From Lepturacanthus savala (taxonomy: Eukaryota > Chordata > Actinopteri > Scombriformes > Trichiuridae): a stretch of 64,000 nucleotides of DNA. Location of the stretch: assembly GCA_030544235.1 (NCBI GenBank), contig CM060477.1, positions 3,749,434-3,813,433 of the forward strand, written 5' to 3'. The position numbers were made by a program, and so were the translations under genes. Of this stretch, positions 9,940-21,850 are shown one piece after another. Under the pieces are notes generated by a model that saw nothing but the letters and a program-made list of their open reading frames with translations, did no database searches and was not told the origin of the DNA. Each line of letters starts with the position of its first letter. The first letter of the stretch is position 1.

Positions 9940-11314
9940 CAACAGGTGGTTGAGATGTCAGCGAGTGTGTGACCTCACAGTCTCAAAGTTCATGTAGATC
10001 CCCGAGAACTGACCCCCTCCTCCAAAGTCATACTAGTCTACTGAAAACATAAGCCAAGATTTCTTTTCTTTTCTTTTTTTTTTTTGGAAAAAGCTGTTTG
10101 CTGTCACTGAAGCTTTGTGTAATTTTGACCCATTTTTTAACACCTGAACAAGCAGACCAACCAAAGCCTTTTCGAGAAACCAAGACAAAACACAGAGAAA
10201 CCTCTGGATTAGTCACAAGTATTTCTCCTGTAGCTCATAGCTCAAATAAATGATAAAATCAAAACAAGGCACACACTGCCGCCATTATAGAAGTAAAGAG
10301 GCTTTGTCAGACATAAAGCTAAAAAAAAACAAATGAAGTGTAACAGAAGACGACTTTAGAAAAACGTGAAACTTGGGTCCTGCTTCATGTTTTATCTTTA
10401 CATCATAAATAAGCAGTAAAAAGCTTTTTCAAAACTGGAATGGTGAAAGTAGAAGAGGAAAACCCCGGATGACACGAGTCTTTACACTGTAGATTATAGA
10501 TTATATAGAAGCACAACATGACAAAGGTGGTGCCCCATGGGTATTATGAAGTGGAAAGAAGCTTTTAACAGATTTTCATCCCAAAGGTTCCTGACTCTCT
10601 TGTCACCCATTTCCTCCTCAGCTCCTCCTCGTCCCCCGTCAGTTGCCTCCTGTCAGTCTGAAGGTGAGAGGAGCTGACGAGAGGAGCACATGTGAGGGGG
10701 AGAGGAGGCGAGAGAGGAGGAGAGGGGGGAGAGGAGGCGAGAGAGGAGCTTATTTTAGAACGCAGGAATTATTGGCTTGTTGTTTCTGAGTGACAGGGGA
10801 CGGGACCCCCGCCTGGTGCATCCGTACCACACACACACACACACACACATGCAGCCAAGACTGACAGAAAAACACCTGGTGGATAAGAAGCATAACAAAA
10901 TATTTTCCTCATACATAATTCCATCTGGAGTTTAATCTTTAATAATTTGATCTCTTTTCTCTGTCATTTGGCAGTTTTGCTTTAAACTGTAAAACCTCCC
11001 AAGCACATAAATATACACATATCGTTAGCCTCATAGCATAATTGCCTAAGTCATATTTCATGGTTATTGAAGAAAATACAGTTCATAATCACACTGATTG
11101 AATGGAATTAGATTTTGTCTTTTACCTCTATCACAACTTCTTTAAGTCATATAATTGACTCATAGGCAGAGGGTGTTTATTAATGAAAGTGTTGTGATTG
11201 GCAAACATCAGAATGATGCAGCAGTGGTAGGAGAGTAAAGTTATGCAAATATCTCAATTTGGCCAAAAAATGACTGTGGCAATTATGCTATTATGCTAAT
11301 GATATGTACTTGCA

Positions 11315-11315
<1 letters not shown>

Positions 11316-11392
<77 letters not shown>

Positions 11393-11395
11393 CAC
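11316..11395 (+). repeat. (CA)n microsatellite, about 80 bp, interrupted
   Basis: CA array broken once by a C-C step near 11368; Z-DNA-forming potential only. Confidence 0.95.
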
Positions 11396-11544
11396 TCATA
11401 TTGGCAGAGACACACTGTATATTGTCAGTGGTCCAGTGATTCTCAGCTGAAGTGGGGACATTAACACTTGTATACGACCAGGTGCCGACGTGACACATCT
11501 TTCACGCTATCTGCCTGGAGGAGGACAGCAGGGGAGGACAGAGG

Positions 11545-11588
<44 letters not shown>

Positions 11589-12820
11589 GGATGAGAATAT
11601 CTCAATCTCAACAGTTCAGCTAGAAACTGATTTCTTCCTGTTTTTTTTTACAGAGGTCTCTATTATCTAAATTGTGTAGTAATATATTAACATACTGATG
11701 ATTTGGTATCTTACAGAAAAATGTAATTTAAGCTCATGATAGGACTACTAAAGAAACCTCAAGACATAATCACCAACTAGGAAATGGAAATTCTTGAGGA
11801 ATTTTTTGCCTAAGTCAACATTTTACATTTTACAATATTCATAAGAAGCAAGAATCTATGGTGCAGAAGAATAAAGGAGAAAAAGGAGAGTTTAAGCCAC
11901 ATTTAAAGTTGCCTAACGTCACACTAGAATGTTCAAAAAAGGTTTTTGTGTTTTTGTAAAATCTGTAAATGTTGCATGATTATTCTGTACTTTAAATACA
12001 ACTTGATTAATTTAATAATTGTCCTAATTTCAAAATGTTATTAATGGAAATTACAGAGGGTATTATCAGCAAAAACTACTTAGCATCAAAAGTAAAACTT
12101 CTCATTATACAGACTGATAAATTATTAGTCTCATACAATCATACGACTTGTTTTTAATTTCTAAATACATATGAAAGCACTTTAATGTTTGAGATTATCA
12201 ATGTGGAGCAATGTGAGATTAATAGTATCTTTCACAAAGATAGTGTATAGCAAACTTTAAAAAGTGTGTAAAGAAGTAAAGTATAGTGTATCATCACATG
12301 CATATACTCTAAATGCTGGTACCAAGAAAATGTAAATTTACTTTTTAGCATTGGTCTTATCATACCAGGTTGAATAGAGAGGGAACATTAGTAGGAAACA
12401 GAGAAGGATTTGGACCTAATTTAATTTGTATTTGTTCTTTGGCTAGAATCTTAATTTAAATTTCACAGTAATACAAATGACTATGTTTAATGCATCATCT
12501 CTCCATGTAATATCTATTATTATCTGAAAGCAGCCTAGTTGGATTTACTGTTAACATCAGCCACACATAAATACACGCATAGTAGTGCAGCTAAAGCATC
12601 TCGTCATGACACTGTATATCCCCACAGCTCCGGGGCATCAAATCGAAGCTGAGTGATATCAGTCTTCATTCTAGAGCATGTCTGCCAGTGCTGGGGTTGT
12701 ATTCCTGCCAGCTCAGACACACTAATAGACATATGTTATAAAAGTGAAACATGAACGATAGCTATAGAGCACACGAAAGGGAATATTCTGAGCTGACATT
12801 ATATACTCTATGAAAAGCCG

Positions 12821-13150
12821 TTAGCCTATTAGAGTGCAATCGAACCCTACTAGTAAACTACTGTGCTGCATTAGTAATAAGTACAAAAATGTCCATTAGT
12901 ATTAGTAGTAATGTATGTTTTAGTGATAGCCAAAATGCCCACTAGTAACACCAGTAAGATGTTTTTGACCTCATTAGTACTGCTTGTGAGGATTAAAAAT
13001 GTCTTGCTAGTGCTACTAGTGGGCATTTTGGTGCTATTAGTAGGTTTCAGGAGGTTACACATGCCTAAAAATAGGGCCTAGTAGTGTTACTAATGCAGCA
13101 CAGTGGTTTGCTAGTAGTAGTAGGGTTTAATTGCACACTAGTAGGCTAAA
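12821..13150. mobile_element. Foldback (long palindromic) element, about 330 bp
   Basis: The left end ttagcctattagagtgcaat is matched by the reverse complement of the right end (ttgcacactagtaggctaa). The arms stay complementary inward: ctgtgctgcattagtaa on the left against its mirror at 13092-13108, and aaaatgcccactagta at 12932 against tactagtgggcatttt near 13013. The arms meet in a short centre near 12985, so almost the whole unit is one imperfect hairpin. It is rich in ctag/actagt steps. No coding capacity; most likely a MITE of unassigned family. Confidence 0.75.
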
Positions 13151-15711
13151 AGTGGCACTAGAAGTGGAATAAATACACGAAATCATCGTACTAGTGGGAA
13201 CAAAAAGCTTATTAGTACATGGACCTTAAGTCTGATATCACGGATATTAAATAAGTGTTCAAACATCTTGCCATAATACACAGTATTAATTCCTCCTTTT
13301 AAATTTTTTTAGAGATATTACAAGCAACAACAATTACTTCTGACCTTTCTAGGCTTCAGTCAGAGTTTGGCGCATGGACTTGACTAACCAATGATGCAAT
13401 ATTGGATTGGAAATGGTTTTCATTGGAAACATCTTATAAACAATTGAGCTAAATGAATGCATTTCATTAATTGTGTGCAGAAAGGATTGAAAGATGAAGA
13501 AACACATATCTGCATTGCCTTAAAAGCGAGTTTCATGTACAGTATGATGGTCTGTGGCATTCTCTAGCAGTGAGTCTTTGGTGAAAGTGGAATAAACCTA
13601 TTTACCATATCTTTCCTCTACACCCGCTGCATTTCTTCCCTCGGGGAATTGGCTACCATGAGTGCTCAACACAGAAGTTATCATTTGCATAGAGGCCAGT
13701 TGTGTGGTTTTAGCGTCCTGTGTGATTGAAGTGGCATTAACATATGCGCCGATGATGTGACCACGTGGTCGAACGTGCTCGGATGGGGAGTTGCGGCCTG
13801 CCGAACGTGACTGAGCATGCAAACCGATGAGTCCACAGGTGAGGTCATGTTGGGCATTGACAAGAAAGTTCCCTGGAAATAAGGCTTGGCGGAAAAACTT
13901 GCAACTGTCAGATGCACAAAAAAACTATTTGCATCTGATGATTAGCATATTAGAATTACAAATGGTGGTTTAGACAAACCAATGGTGAAATAAAGGGCAA
14001 AAAAAAGCCTTGTGCTTCTTAAAGACAAAGGGACTCCCAAATGTCTCTCAAGCAGGAATGTCCTAATGATCTCAAAATGTGTCAACACTTGAGTCAATTG
14101 GATTTTGGATTGCAGTGGTTCTCGAGTTTAAGGAGCCAAAGATTTACAGAGTGGAAAAGAAAGGAGGGGAGAGCACCGAGTATCAGGGGTCCTCTGCCCC
14201 TGATGCAGTTCCAGGAAGTGCACCTGTGCTTTTGGGGTGGGGGGCTTCAGCTGGTGACAGGAGGAGGGGTGAGATGGTGAGGATGTTGCAGGCTCAGCTC
14301 TGCTACTCCTGCGTGACCTGTTAATGGCCTACCGGGTATTTGATGACAGTTGCAAGAATCTGAGACACAGGGTGTCCTTTACAGCCGTTAAATCTTTGTC
14401 ATCAAATCTCCCCCCAGTAAGCTGATTTATAGCCCACTCCACAGTGCTTGTTTCTCAGTACCCTCTATTAGACACTCAATGAACTTTGATCTATAAAGGA
14501 GGAATAATTATGACACAACACTTTCCTGTAATCTTTCCATGTCAACATAGAGCACCTCCACTGACTCTCTCTGCGGTTCTCTGGTGATAAATAGATAAAA
14601 AACCTGCTCATGTGAATACACGTGTATACTCCATAGTTAGTATATAACACTACGTGCTTATGTGAGACACTGAGATGGTCTGATAGACTCAGTGTCGAGC
14701 CAAAATGAAAGGGGAGGTTCTTCGATGTCTTGTAAATGTCTAGCAGTTATTTAATCATGTGACCTGTGGCTCAGGTCCCTCAGGATCCCTATGGCCACCA
14801 AATGCAGGACAGTTATTCACAGCTGCCTTAGGCGGACAGTCTGGATGGCTGAGGACTTTTTGGGATCTTAACTCAACACTTGACCTAAGCACCTGCTAAA
14901 GAGAGGACCAGATAGGATGGTAAAAAACCCAATCTAGAAAGTACAAAGAGCGTGTTATTTTTATGACATTCTGCAGCTCAGATTGGAGGGTGACCATACA
15001 TGTCATGTTGCTCGCTTTCACGTGACGTCACAATCAATGACTGCGAAATTTAGATGGAGGGCGGGAACAAGCACTCACTCTGGAGAAGACCAAACGATAT
15101 TCATCTGGGAGCCGAGGTAATTTGTGATGTCAATGGCCTCGATCCTTCAGTTCTGTTCCACATCTTGCACCTTCCACTTCGTGGCAGGCCTTAAAACCAT
15201 TTATCCCCTTATACCTTGCTCAACTTCTTACAATAAAAGCAAGGTTCTGGTCAAAGTCCTGCATTTAAAATGATGTTTTCATATGTTTTCTGCACATTAA
15301 CACCTTTTAATGGGCTGTTAGCCAGAGAGCTTGTTATGAAACTACCGTAAACTGCTTCCGTCCGACTTCAGGAAAAATAAAAGTCCTGTACATTAGAAAC
15401 ATTGCTAATGCTTTTGTTTTGAAGTTTAGAAGCAGGATATGTGAGCATCTATTTGTAGTGAGTTTTACAGCCAAGCCTTTGTGGACAGAGATGGCAGGCG
15501 CTGATGCCAGTGTGGTCGCTGGTGGTGAACGCTACAAGTGCAAGTCGTTAAATGTGTTTTTATTCCACAGAGTAGGCCTATCAATTTATTAATGGTGAAA
15601 AACTAAAAACTATTCCTTGTTGCTCTCTTACTTTCTCTCTTTTCCTTCTTTCCCTTTTCCTCTGAAACATCCCACAGAAATATGAAAATCGTTATTATCA
15701 GCGTGTTGCTT
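13151..15711. other. Gene-free stretch around the 13.6-13.96 kb block
   Basis: Apart from the candidate element at 13600-13960, I see AT-rich and mixed unique-looking sequence. Open frames near 14.04-14.32 kb lack splice context or similarity to any family I recognise. Confidence 0.5.
13600..13960. promoter_or_regulatory. Candidate conserved non-coding element
   Basis: Complex, repeat-free block in otherwise AT-rich desert. It contains an octamer core atttgcat (13682-13689), a second tatttgcatc (about 13926), E-box cacgtg within gaccacgtggtc (13760-13771, a 12-bp palindrome), tgattagcatatta (about 13938) and several CpGs. Regulatory role is inferred from motif density only. Confidence 0.35.
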
Positions 15712-16445
15712 TTTGGGTAACACTTTACTAGATGGGTGAGTTCATAACACATTCATAGCAGCTGCCATAAACTGAACATAAAGCATTCATTACTGTTTCA
15801 TGAGACGTGACTCAACATTCATACCAAACCTTCCATGAACCTGGAAGACAGAACAACGACAAGTCCAACAATTGCAAATCAGCTTTGGCGTTTTTATTCG
15901 AACCTTCTCACCTGATCACAACACATCGGAGTCAATGGGCTATTTTTATAAAGTTACCTTTGCAGGTGATTTCCTCTTCTTTTGTGAACCAGCTCACATT
16001 CAGCTGGCTTCTATTCATGTAACCTGGATACCATTAATTTAATCTCTCCAGAGTTTGTAAATATGTTATGAATACACATCGAATGTCACTTTACTATACA
16101 AGTTGTGAAGTATCTGAGTATCTGACATTCACAGTAGCAAAAGATGAGAAGTCACATGCAAAGGTTATATTATAAAACAAACTAATTTTATTATTAACAA
16201 ATCAAATTAGCTTCACATTGCTCTGTGTTTTTGACACTGGACCAGCCCATTTACTCAGACTGATCAGGTAAAAGGTTTGCAACAAAAACAGCATAAATGC
16301 TGCTTTGCAGTTGATTTGCAATTGTCTTTTATTTTGTTGTTGTTCTGTCATCCACATTCATTAAAGATTAGATATGAAAGTTGAGTCTCATGAAACAGCC
16401 ATGAATGCTTTATGTGCAGTTTATGACAGCTGCTATGAATTCCCA
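15712..16445. mobile_element. Inverted-repeat DNA element, about 730 bp
   Basis: The left arm at 15751-15828 (attcatagcagctgccataa and on through aaagcattcat, tgtttcatgagac) is repeated inverted at about 16365-16440. Outside the left arm the sequence gggtaacactttact resembles ends of several fish DNA elements, but the right side lacks its mirror, so the right terminus is diverged or lost. The roughly 535-bp interior has no transposase frame. Confidence 0.6.
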
Positions 16446-18061
16446 TTGATTTACACTTAATTACTGTATGCTTAGAGGTTTTTAATATAATAAACTCAAC
16501 AGAGGGACAGAGTGTCATCATAAAGTCATAAAAACTATTACTGATGATGTTATTTATACACTGACATAACAGAACAGACACGACATTATGACAGGAGGTA
16601 CACATGGAGTATTTACTGATTTAGAGAGCGTGGTTAGATAAATGAGAAAATCTGAAGCGAATTAGAATCGGATCCCAAGATTATTTTAGTTTAACATTTC
16701 TGTCACACTATCTATGAGCCCACAGGAGTCATAGGAGATCCTGATCTACAGAAGACACAGCAGGAGGTGACTGACAGGGTCATGCCTGCGTGTGTGTGGG
16801 CGTGTCTGTATGTGTATATTTCCTGTGTGTGTATACGCTTCCATGTAACCAAAATAGTGCCCCTTGCTGGGCCCCAGGTCCCACATTCTGCTGCTAATAG
16901 GGAAGGTGCTTGTGAGTGTCCACATGCATGTGTGTGTGTGTGGGTGTGGGTGTAGCCCTTGCCTGACCATGGCCCTGTCCAAGTCTTAACATGCTCATTT
17001 ATAGCCAAGCAGCCCATCAATCTTAATAGAGGAGAGAAGTGCAAAGAGCCGATGAAACGCCAGACATGATCACTATTCACTCAATGGGGGCGAGGAGAAA
17101 GGGAGGAGCGAGAGGAGGCAGACGCAGGGAAAGACGAGAGGAGGTGGAGGAAGGATGGAGTGAAAAGGGAGGTCACAAGTTGTTTATCCCTGTAGGTGAC
17201 AATAATGATCTGTTACTGTCTCTAACGCATGCAGATAACAGCGTCACACACACACACACTCTCCTTTTCATTTATGTGTTTATTTCAATCAGAGCCACAC
17301 AGCGACAGGTTCTCTTGACCATCGGCCACTCATATTTAACGGCTTTTAACCATTCAAACCCCAGGCTTATTTTTCATGCTTTTCTTGCTATAAATGATAA
17401 TAAATATGGATTATCTCTACCACCACAAAGGTTCTGTATTTAAATGTGTGATCAAAAGAAATCTACAGAAGAGTCAAAAACAATTTATGATGCTTTGATA
17501 AAGCAAATATAGTTAATATATAGCTAACTTTGTGTTTTACAACAGATTTATTTAAAACTTAAAAGAAGACCAAACTGACTCAAATCAGAAAAAAAAAATC
17601 TTGAAGTAAGGTTCAATGAATAATTATTAATAAGATGGATTTCAAAGATCAATTATTTGTCATAGACATATAGAACATTAATATATTCTGTAAGATGTTC
17701 AAAAAGGAGATTATAAAGGACCTAATTAAATTTATGTTTTACTACAGATAAAAATACTTAATTTAATGTTGTAACTGAGGTTTGCTGCTACAGTAACAGG
17801 TTAATTAATATGTTGTTTAATCAGTACTGATGTACAACTACAATTAATACTTGTCATCATGCATTGAAGGAGTAAGAAACACAAATCTTTCCTTTATTAT
17901 TGCCATCAATTTAAATTATTCTTATTCACGTCCCTGTCCTAAACACACAAACTAGCACACACACAAATCACCGGTGGTGTTGGACGGGTCACATGCCGAG
18001 GCGTTAGATCACACTGTGCTCTGTGTACATGGTGTGGCCACACCGAGTCCTACCCAGGAAT

Positions 18062-18062
<1 letters not shown>

Positions 18063-18110
<48 letters not shown>
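18063..18110 (+). repeat. (GT)n microsatellite, about 48 bp
   Basis: Uninterrupted dinucleotide array. Confidence 0.95.
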
Positions 18111-18111
<1 letters not shown>

Positions 18112-19324
18112 GGTGGGGGTAGGAGGTCTGCTGAGAGGTGGGGAATGGCGAGAGGATATTTGGCAATGTGCTGCGAGACTGTGCTGACACAGGACACTGC
18201 GTCTTCATGCCACAGCAGAGCTATCGCACTCTGAAGCACGAGGTACAACAGAGATTCGTTGGGCAAATATTTACAGATTCACGCCGTTGACATTGTTTTA
18301 CCGTGAAGGAAATAATAATGCAAGAAGATGCAGAGCTCTGTGATGAAATAACGAGATGATAACATGATCCCGGCCAGCGTGAGGATAAATGCAGCCACAC
18401 ACCTGCAGCTCTTTCCACACATGCAGGAGCATTGCTGGGCTCAAATGTCTCACACTTGCATCTCCCATAGATATCATGTTAACTCGTGTTTACACATTAC
18501 ACGATGACCAATGGAGTGGTTTTTCATCCTTAATAAAGAGTCACTCTCACTTTAGTAACCCCACTGAAGAGTTGCAAGGTCTTATGTTTTAGACAAAAGA
18601 TATCACAGTTAAATAAAACCAGGTCAAAGCCTGGTTTTACAGTAATTGTAGGGAACATTACCGCCAGGCATCATTCTCTGTATCTCACAGTATTCCAAAG
18701 GAATGCACACAATTAACTGTTTAACCATTAACAAATAATACAAATTATACATAGCCTTCCTTCCTTGCACGCAAGGGGGTGCAGCAAGATGATGATGATG
18801 GATCCAACTTGGCGACAGAGTAATTTACCTTTTGATGCAGCCTTAGAAAGTGTTTGAACTTAGACTACAAGTCACGTTGAGAAATTAGCTAATTTTAGCT
18901 GTAAGCTATTTAATCTTCATCGGGTATTGGGTCATTAGGTATGTGTGATACGATTGGTTATAAGCCATTTGATAAACACATTTGATAGACACAGCATGTC
19001 CACATTCCATGCGTGTAGAGGTCTAATGTATGTGATGAAATTATTACTGTCTAATGTTACATGAGTTAGTTGGACATGGAGCTGAGATTCTCTAGGCGAT
19101 TCTCACATTGACCCACAAACATGAGATATGGCCAAACCAATCTTTTTAAAAAAAAAATCTGAGCTTATCAGAAAGCCATGGTTGTATTCATTTTCCTCAT
19201 TGTGAATGTTTTCAACAAAAAGGGTGTTTCCTCTCATGTATGCATCAATTTCTGGTGGTACTGTCCAAATTTTATGTCACTGACTCAGCAGCAATGACCC
19301 AACATTCAATTAAAACCTTTATCA

Positions 19325-19445
19325 AAATATATAGTGATAATATTGATTAATTGTCGATCGTAATGGCTTCAGTGCAGCGCAAAAAATAACATTTTTTGAC
19401 CAATGTGAGTTATACAGTAGTCATACTGTGAAGAAGAGAAATTAA
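19325..19445 (+). repeat. Dispersed repeat family A, copy 1 (partial)
   Basis: Shares gtgataatattgattaat, a gatcg/atggct segment and the following ag-rich aaaaaata stretch with copies at about 30.55 and 54.99 kb in the same orientation. Most decayed of the three. Confidence 0.45.
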
Positions 19446-19797
19446 GATTTCTTTTCATTTAGAATTATAACATGTTTCATAAATTCAGTAAATCTAAATG
19501 AAGCAACAGTTTGAGTTGTTTGCTTACATAAAAATAAAGCGGTGGCCTGATTTATCTATTTTTGCATGAGATGTGTTCAATTGTTGGACTATTCAGCAAG
19601 ATAAATCAAGCCCAGATCAAAGCAGTTCAAATATTTAAAAGCCATTTCATGTTTTGTATATTTTGCCTGCAGGTCTGAAAGCCAGGACCACAGAGGGCAG
19701 TGCAGTGAGGTGAACCTGGGAAAGCCTGCAACAGCTGTGAGAAACCATCAGATCTGCCATTCCTCACACTTCAACAGCCAACAAGAGAGCGATTTAT

Positions 19798-20052
19798 GAT
19801 GGTCCAGAGAGGGAGAGACAGAGACAAGAGAGCGAGAAGGACAGAGGAAAAGAAAAAGGAACGGAGGGAAAGGACACATAAACAAAAAGAGAAAGAGAGA
19901 AAGAATGAAATAAACAGAACGGAATAAAGATGGGAGGTGCTGAAAGGAGACGTGATAGAGCAAGCAGAATGAAAGCTGCAAGAAAGATAAATACACAGAC
20001 AAAAAGGAGATGGAGAGAGAGAGTGACAGGAAAAGTGACAGGAGAGAACAAG
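19798..20052 (+). repeat. Purine-rich (GA-rich) tract, about 255 bp
   Basis: The + strand is nearly all purines, with many gagaga and gaaaga runs and no single repeat unit. The opposite-strand open frames rich in Ser, Leu and Phe are a composition artefact. Confidence 0.8.
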
Positions 20053-21045
20053 ATGACTGATGTGGAAAAATAAATAGAGGAGGAACAAGTAAGATATAAA
20101 CATTTAAACATGGGATACTGTACAATTTATACATGTTTTTTGGTTTCTGGATCTCTTTGATTCACAGAACACACACGGAGAGAGAAGCCAGCTAAAGGAA
20201 ACCCGCCCGATGATGCACTTAGACTTATATCAACTTTTTTGATATCGTCTCCCTATTAACAGTCATTTTTGGGCGATATCATCTCTTGATGATGCTGCCA
20301 CGCCTGGTAAAATCAGCCTGAGCAAAGTTGTTTGCCCAAGTCACGATAAAATGCCGATTTAACAAGCTTTCATGATGGTGGAAGCTTCTATGGTGCATAA
20401 GAAGCTCTAAAAACGATTCTTGAATCAGTTCCTACTGGTAATAAGGTTTATTATCATAAAAGCTAAAGGTTATAATGTTGTAGTTGTATTGTAATGTACT
20501 GTTCATATCAATAAATTCAATAAATATGTAGCGTAATATAAAGAAAGGAATGGAGTTTCAGCATCTTCAGTCTATTAAACATGCATCATCACTTTATTTA
20601 AATCTCAGGTTTCAAAACGTCATCAAAACTGGACGCTGGAAATGAGTTACATTCAATAAAAAACAGCAAAGAAGACCTGGAGAAGTGATCAGAAAGTGAA
20701 ATGACATTAGTTTAATTTAACTCCAGGTAATGTAAGTTTAGAGAGTTTAAACCAGGTTCAAAGTTGATTAAAGTCTTGCTAAAATGTTCAAAAATTGGCC
20801 TGAGACACTTTATTCTTAAATAAAGTTACACAAGTGACACACAACCTTCTATGTATGTCCACAGTCATCCACTGTCAAGGCCTTTTTGATTGAAACTATT
20901 AATATTATTATTTATTTTTTGTGTTTTCATTAAAAAATGACATAGGCTATTATTTTAATAAGGTGACAATAATGAGACAATATGCTTCAAGTAAATGGCA
21001 AATGGGCCTAATGTTTCCTTGTCGTAAACTGCTGTCCTTATAGTA

Positions 21046-21058
21046 AGGTCAAAGGTCA
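21046..21058 (+). promoter_or_regulatory. Perfect DR1 nuclear-receptor element
   Basis: AGGTCA-A-AGGTCA, the consensus for RXR-containing dimers, HNF4 and COUP-TF (NR2F). A perfect T-box half-site AGGTGTGA lies 100 bp downstream at 21158-21165. Motif match is certain; occupancy is not known. Confidence 0.4.
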
Positions 21059-21157
21059 GGTAAACTACACAGCATGACATGATAATTTAGGCTATAATGT
21101 CTGGCTCAAGGGTCCTTCATCATCAGTGCAGGTGAAGTTAGCTTCAAGTCCTCCTCC

Positions 21158-21165
21158 AGGTGTGA
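21158..21165 (+). promoter_or_regulatory. T-box half-site
   Basis: Perfect AGGTGTGA, the half-site bound by Tbx18/Tbx15 and other T-box factors. A single 8-mer occurs by chance about twice per window of this size. Confidence 0.25.
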
Positions 21166-21639
21166 AACAGCCTCCTCACACACTGATCCAACCTGTTGCC
21201 CTGAGAGTCTGAAGCTATTTTCCTCTCCAGCTCCTTCACACACACATATTTTCTCACTTTGGTTCTGCGTGTCTTGTCTGCGGTGGGTTGCTGGTGTGGA
21301 AAGCTCCGTTTATTTGGTCTTTTAATACAAGCTGACCCCCGTGTGCATGTTCATGTGTGTGCAAGAGTGTGTGTGTGAGAGTGTGTGTGTGTGCGCACTA
21401 TTCCGGGGAGCACTCTCCCATGACAACTACGTCAACGACCCAGAGCCGGTGTCGACAGAAGACCACACGGCACGGGGAGAACACACACATTAACTCAACA
21501 CACATGAGCAGACGAGCACACACACATGCGCACAAATAAACTTTAGCACGTATACGCTCGTATATCCAAAAAAGCAGCGCAGCACACAGAAGATTACGTG
21601 TGTGTGTGTCTGTGTGTGTGTGTTTATGTGTGTTTTGGT

Positions 21640-21850
21640 CTTGAGGAAATCTTCAGCATGTGTTAGACGAATCCCCGGGGTGCTCGCTGATCTCTGATTG
21701 GCTGGCCCGGCTCGCCGTGTTTGTTTCCACAGCGACAAAGCTGTCACTGCCTCCTACCACCCAGGTAGGGCTGTCAATCACGCTGGATCCCAGCCAGCCA
21801 CACCCACCCCTTTTTGCGACCAATCACAGCGCAGATTGTAATAGTTAGTG
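21640..21850. promoter_or_regulatory. Promoter-like or enhancer-like block
   Basis: GC-richer than its surroundings, with two CCAAT-type boxes facing each other (gattggct near 21696, accaatca near 21820), a CACCC/GC-type box (ccacacccacccc) and tgtcaatca (PBX/MEIS-like). No open frame with known similarity. It could be a promoter of a non-coding transcript or an enhancer. Confidence 0.3.

Larger units (their letters stand above)
16446..21045. other. Gene-free stretch: microsatellite, purine tract, repeat fragments
   Basis: Holds a purine-rich segment near 17085-17175, a perfect 10-bp stem hairpin at 18614-18639 (taaaaccagg / cctggtttta), and a fragment of a dispersed family near 17735-17800 that shares tgttttactacagataaaa with 34.33 kb. 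A CTCF-core-like string (cagagggcag) lies at 19691-19700. No exon recognised. Confidence 0.5.

Noticed and set aside
17039..17443. 134-residue open frame starting in an Arg/Gly/Glu-rich stretch
   Set aside because: Composition reflects a purine-rich tract, and the rest has no similarity to known proteins.
19748..20134. Three overlapping Ser/Leu/Phe-rich frames on the - strand
   Set aside because: They come from the polypurine tract read on its pyrimidine strand.
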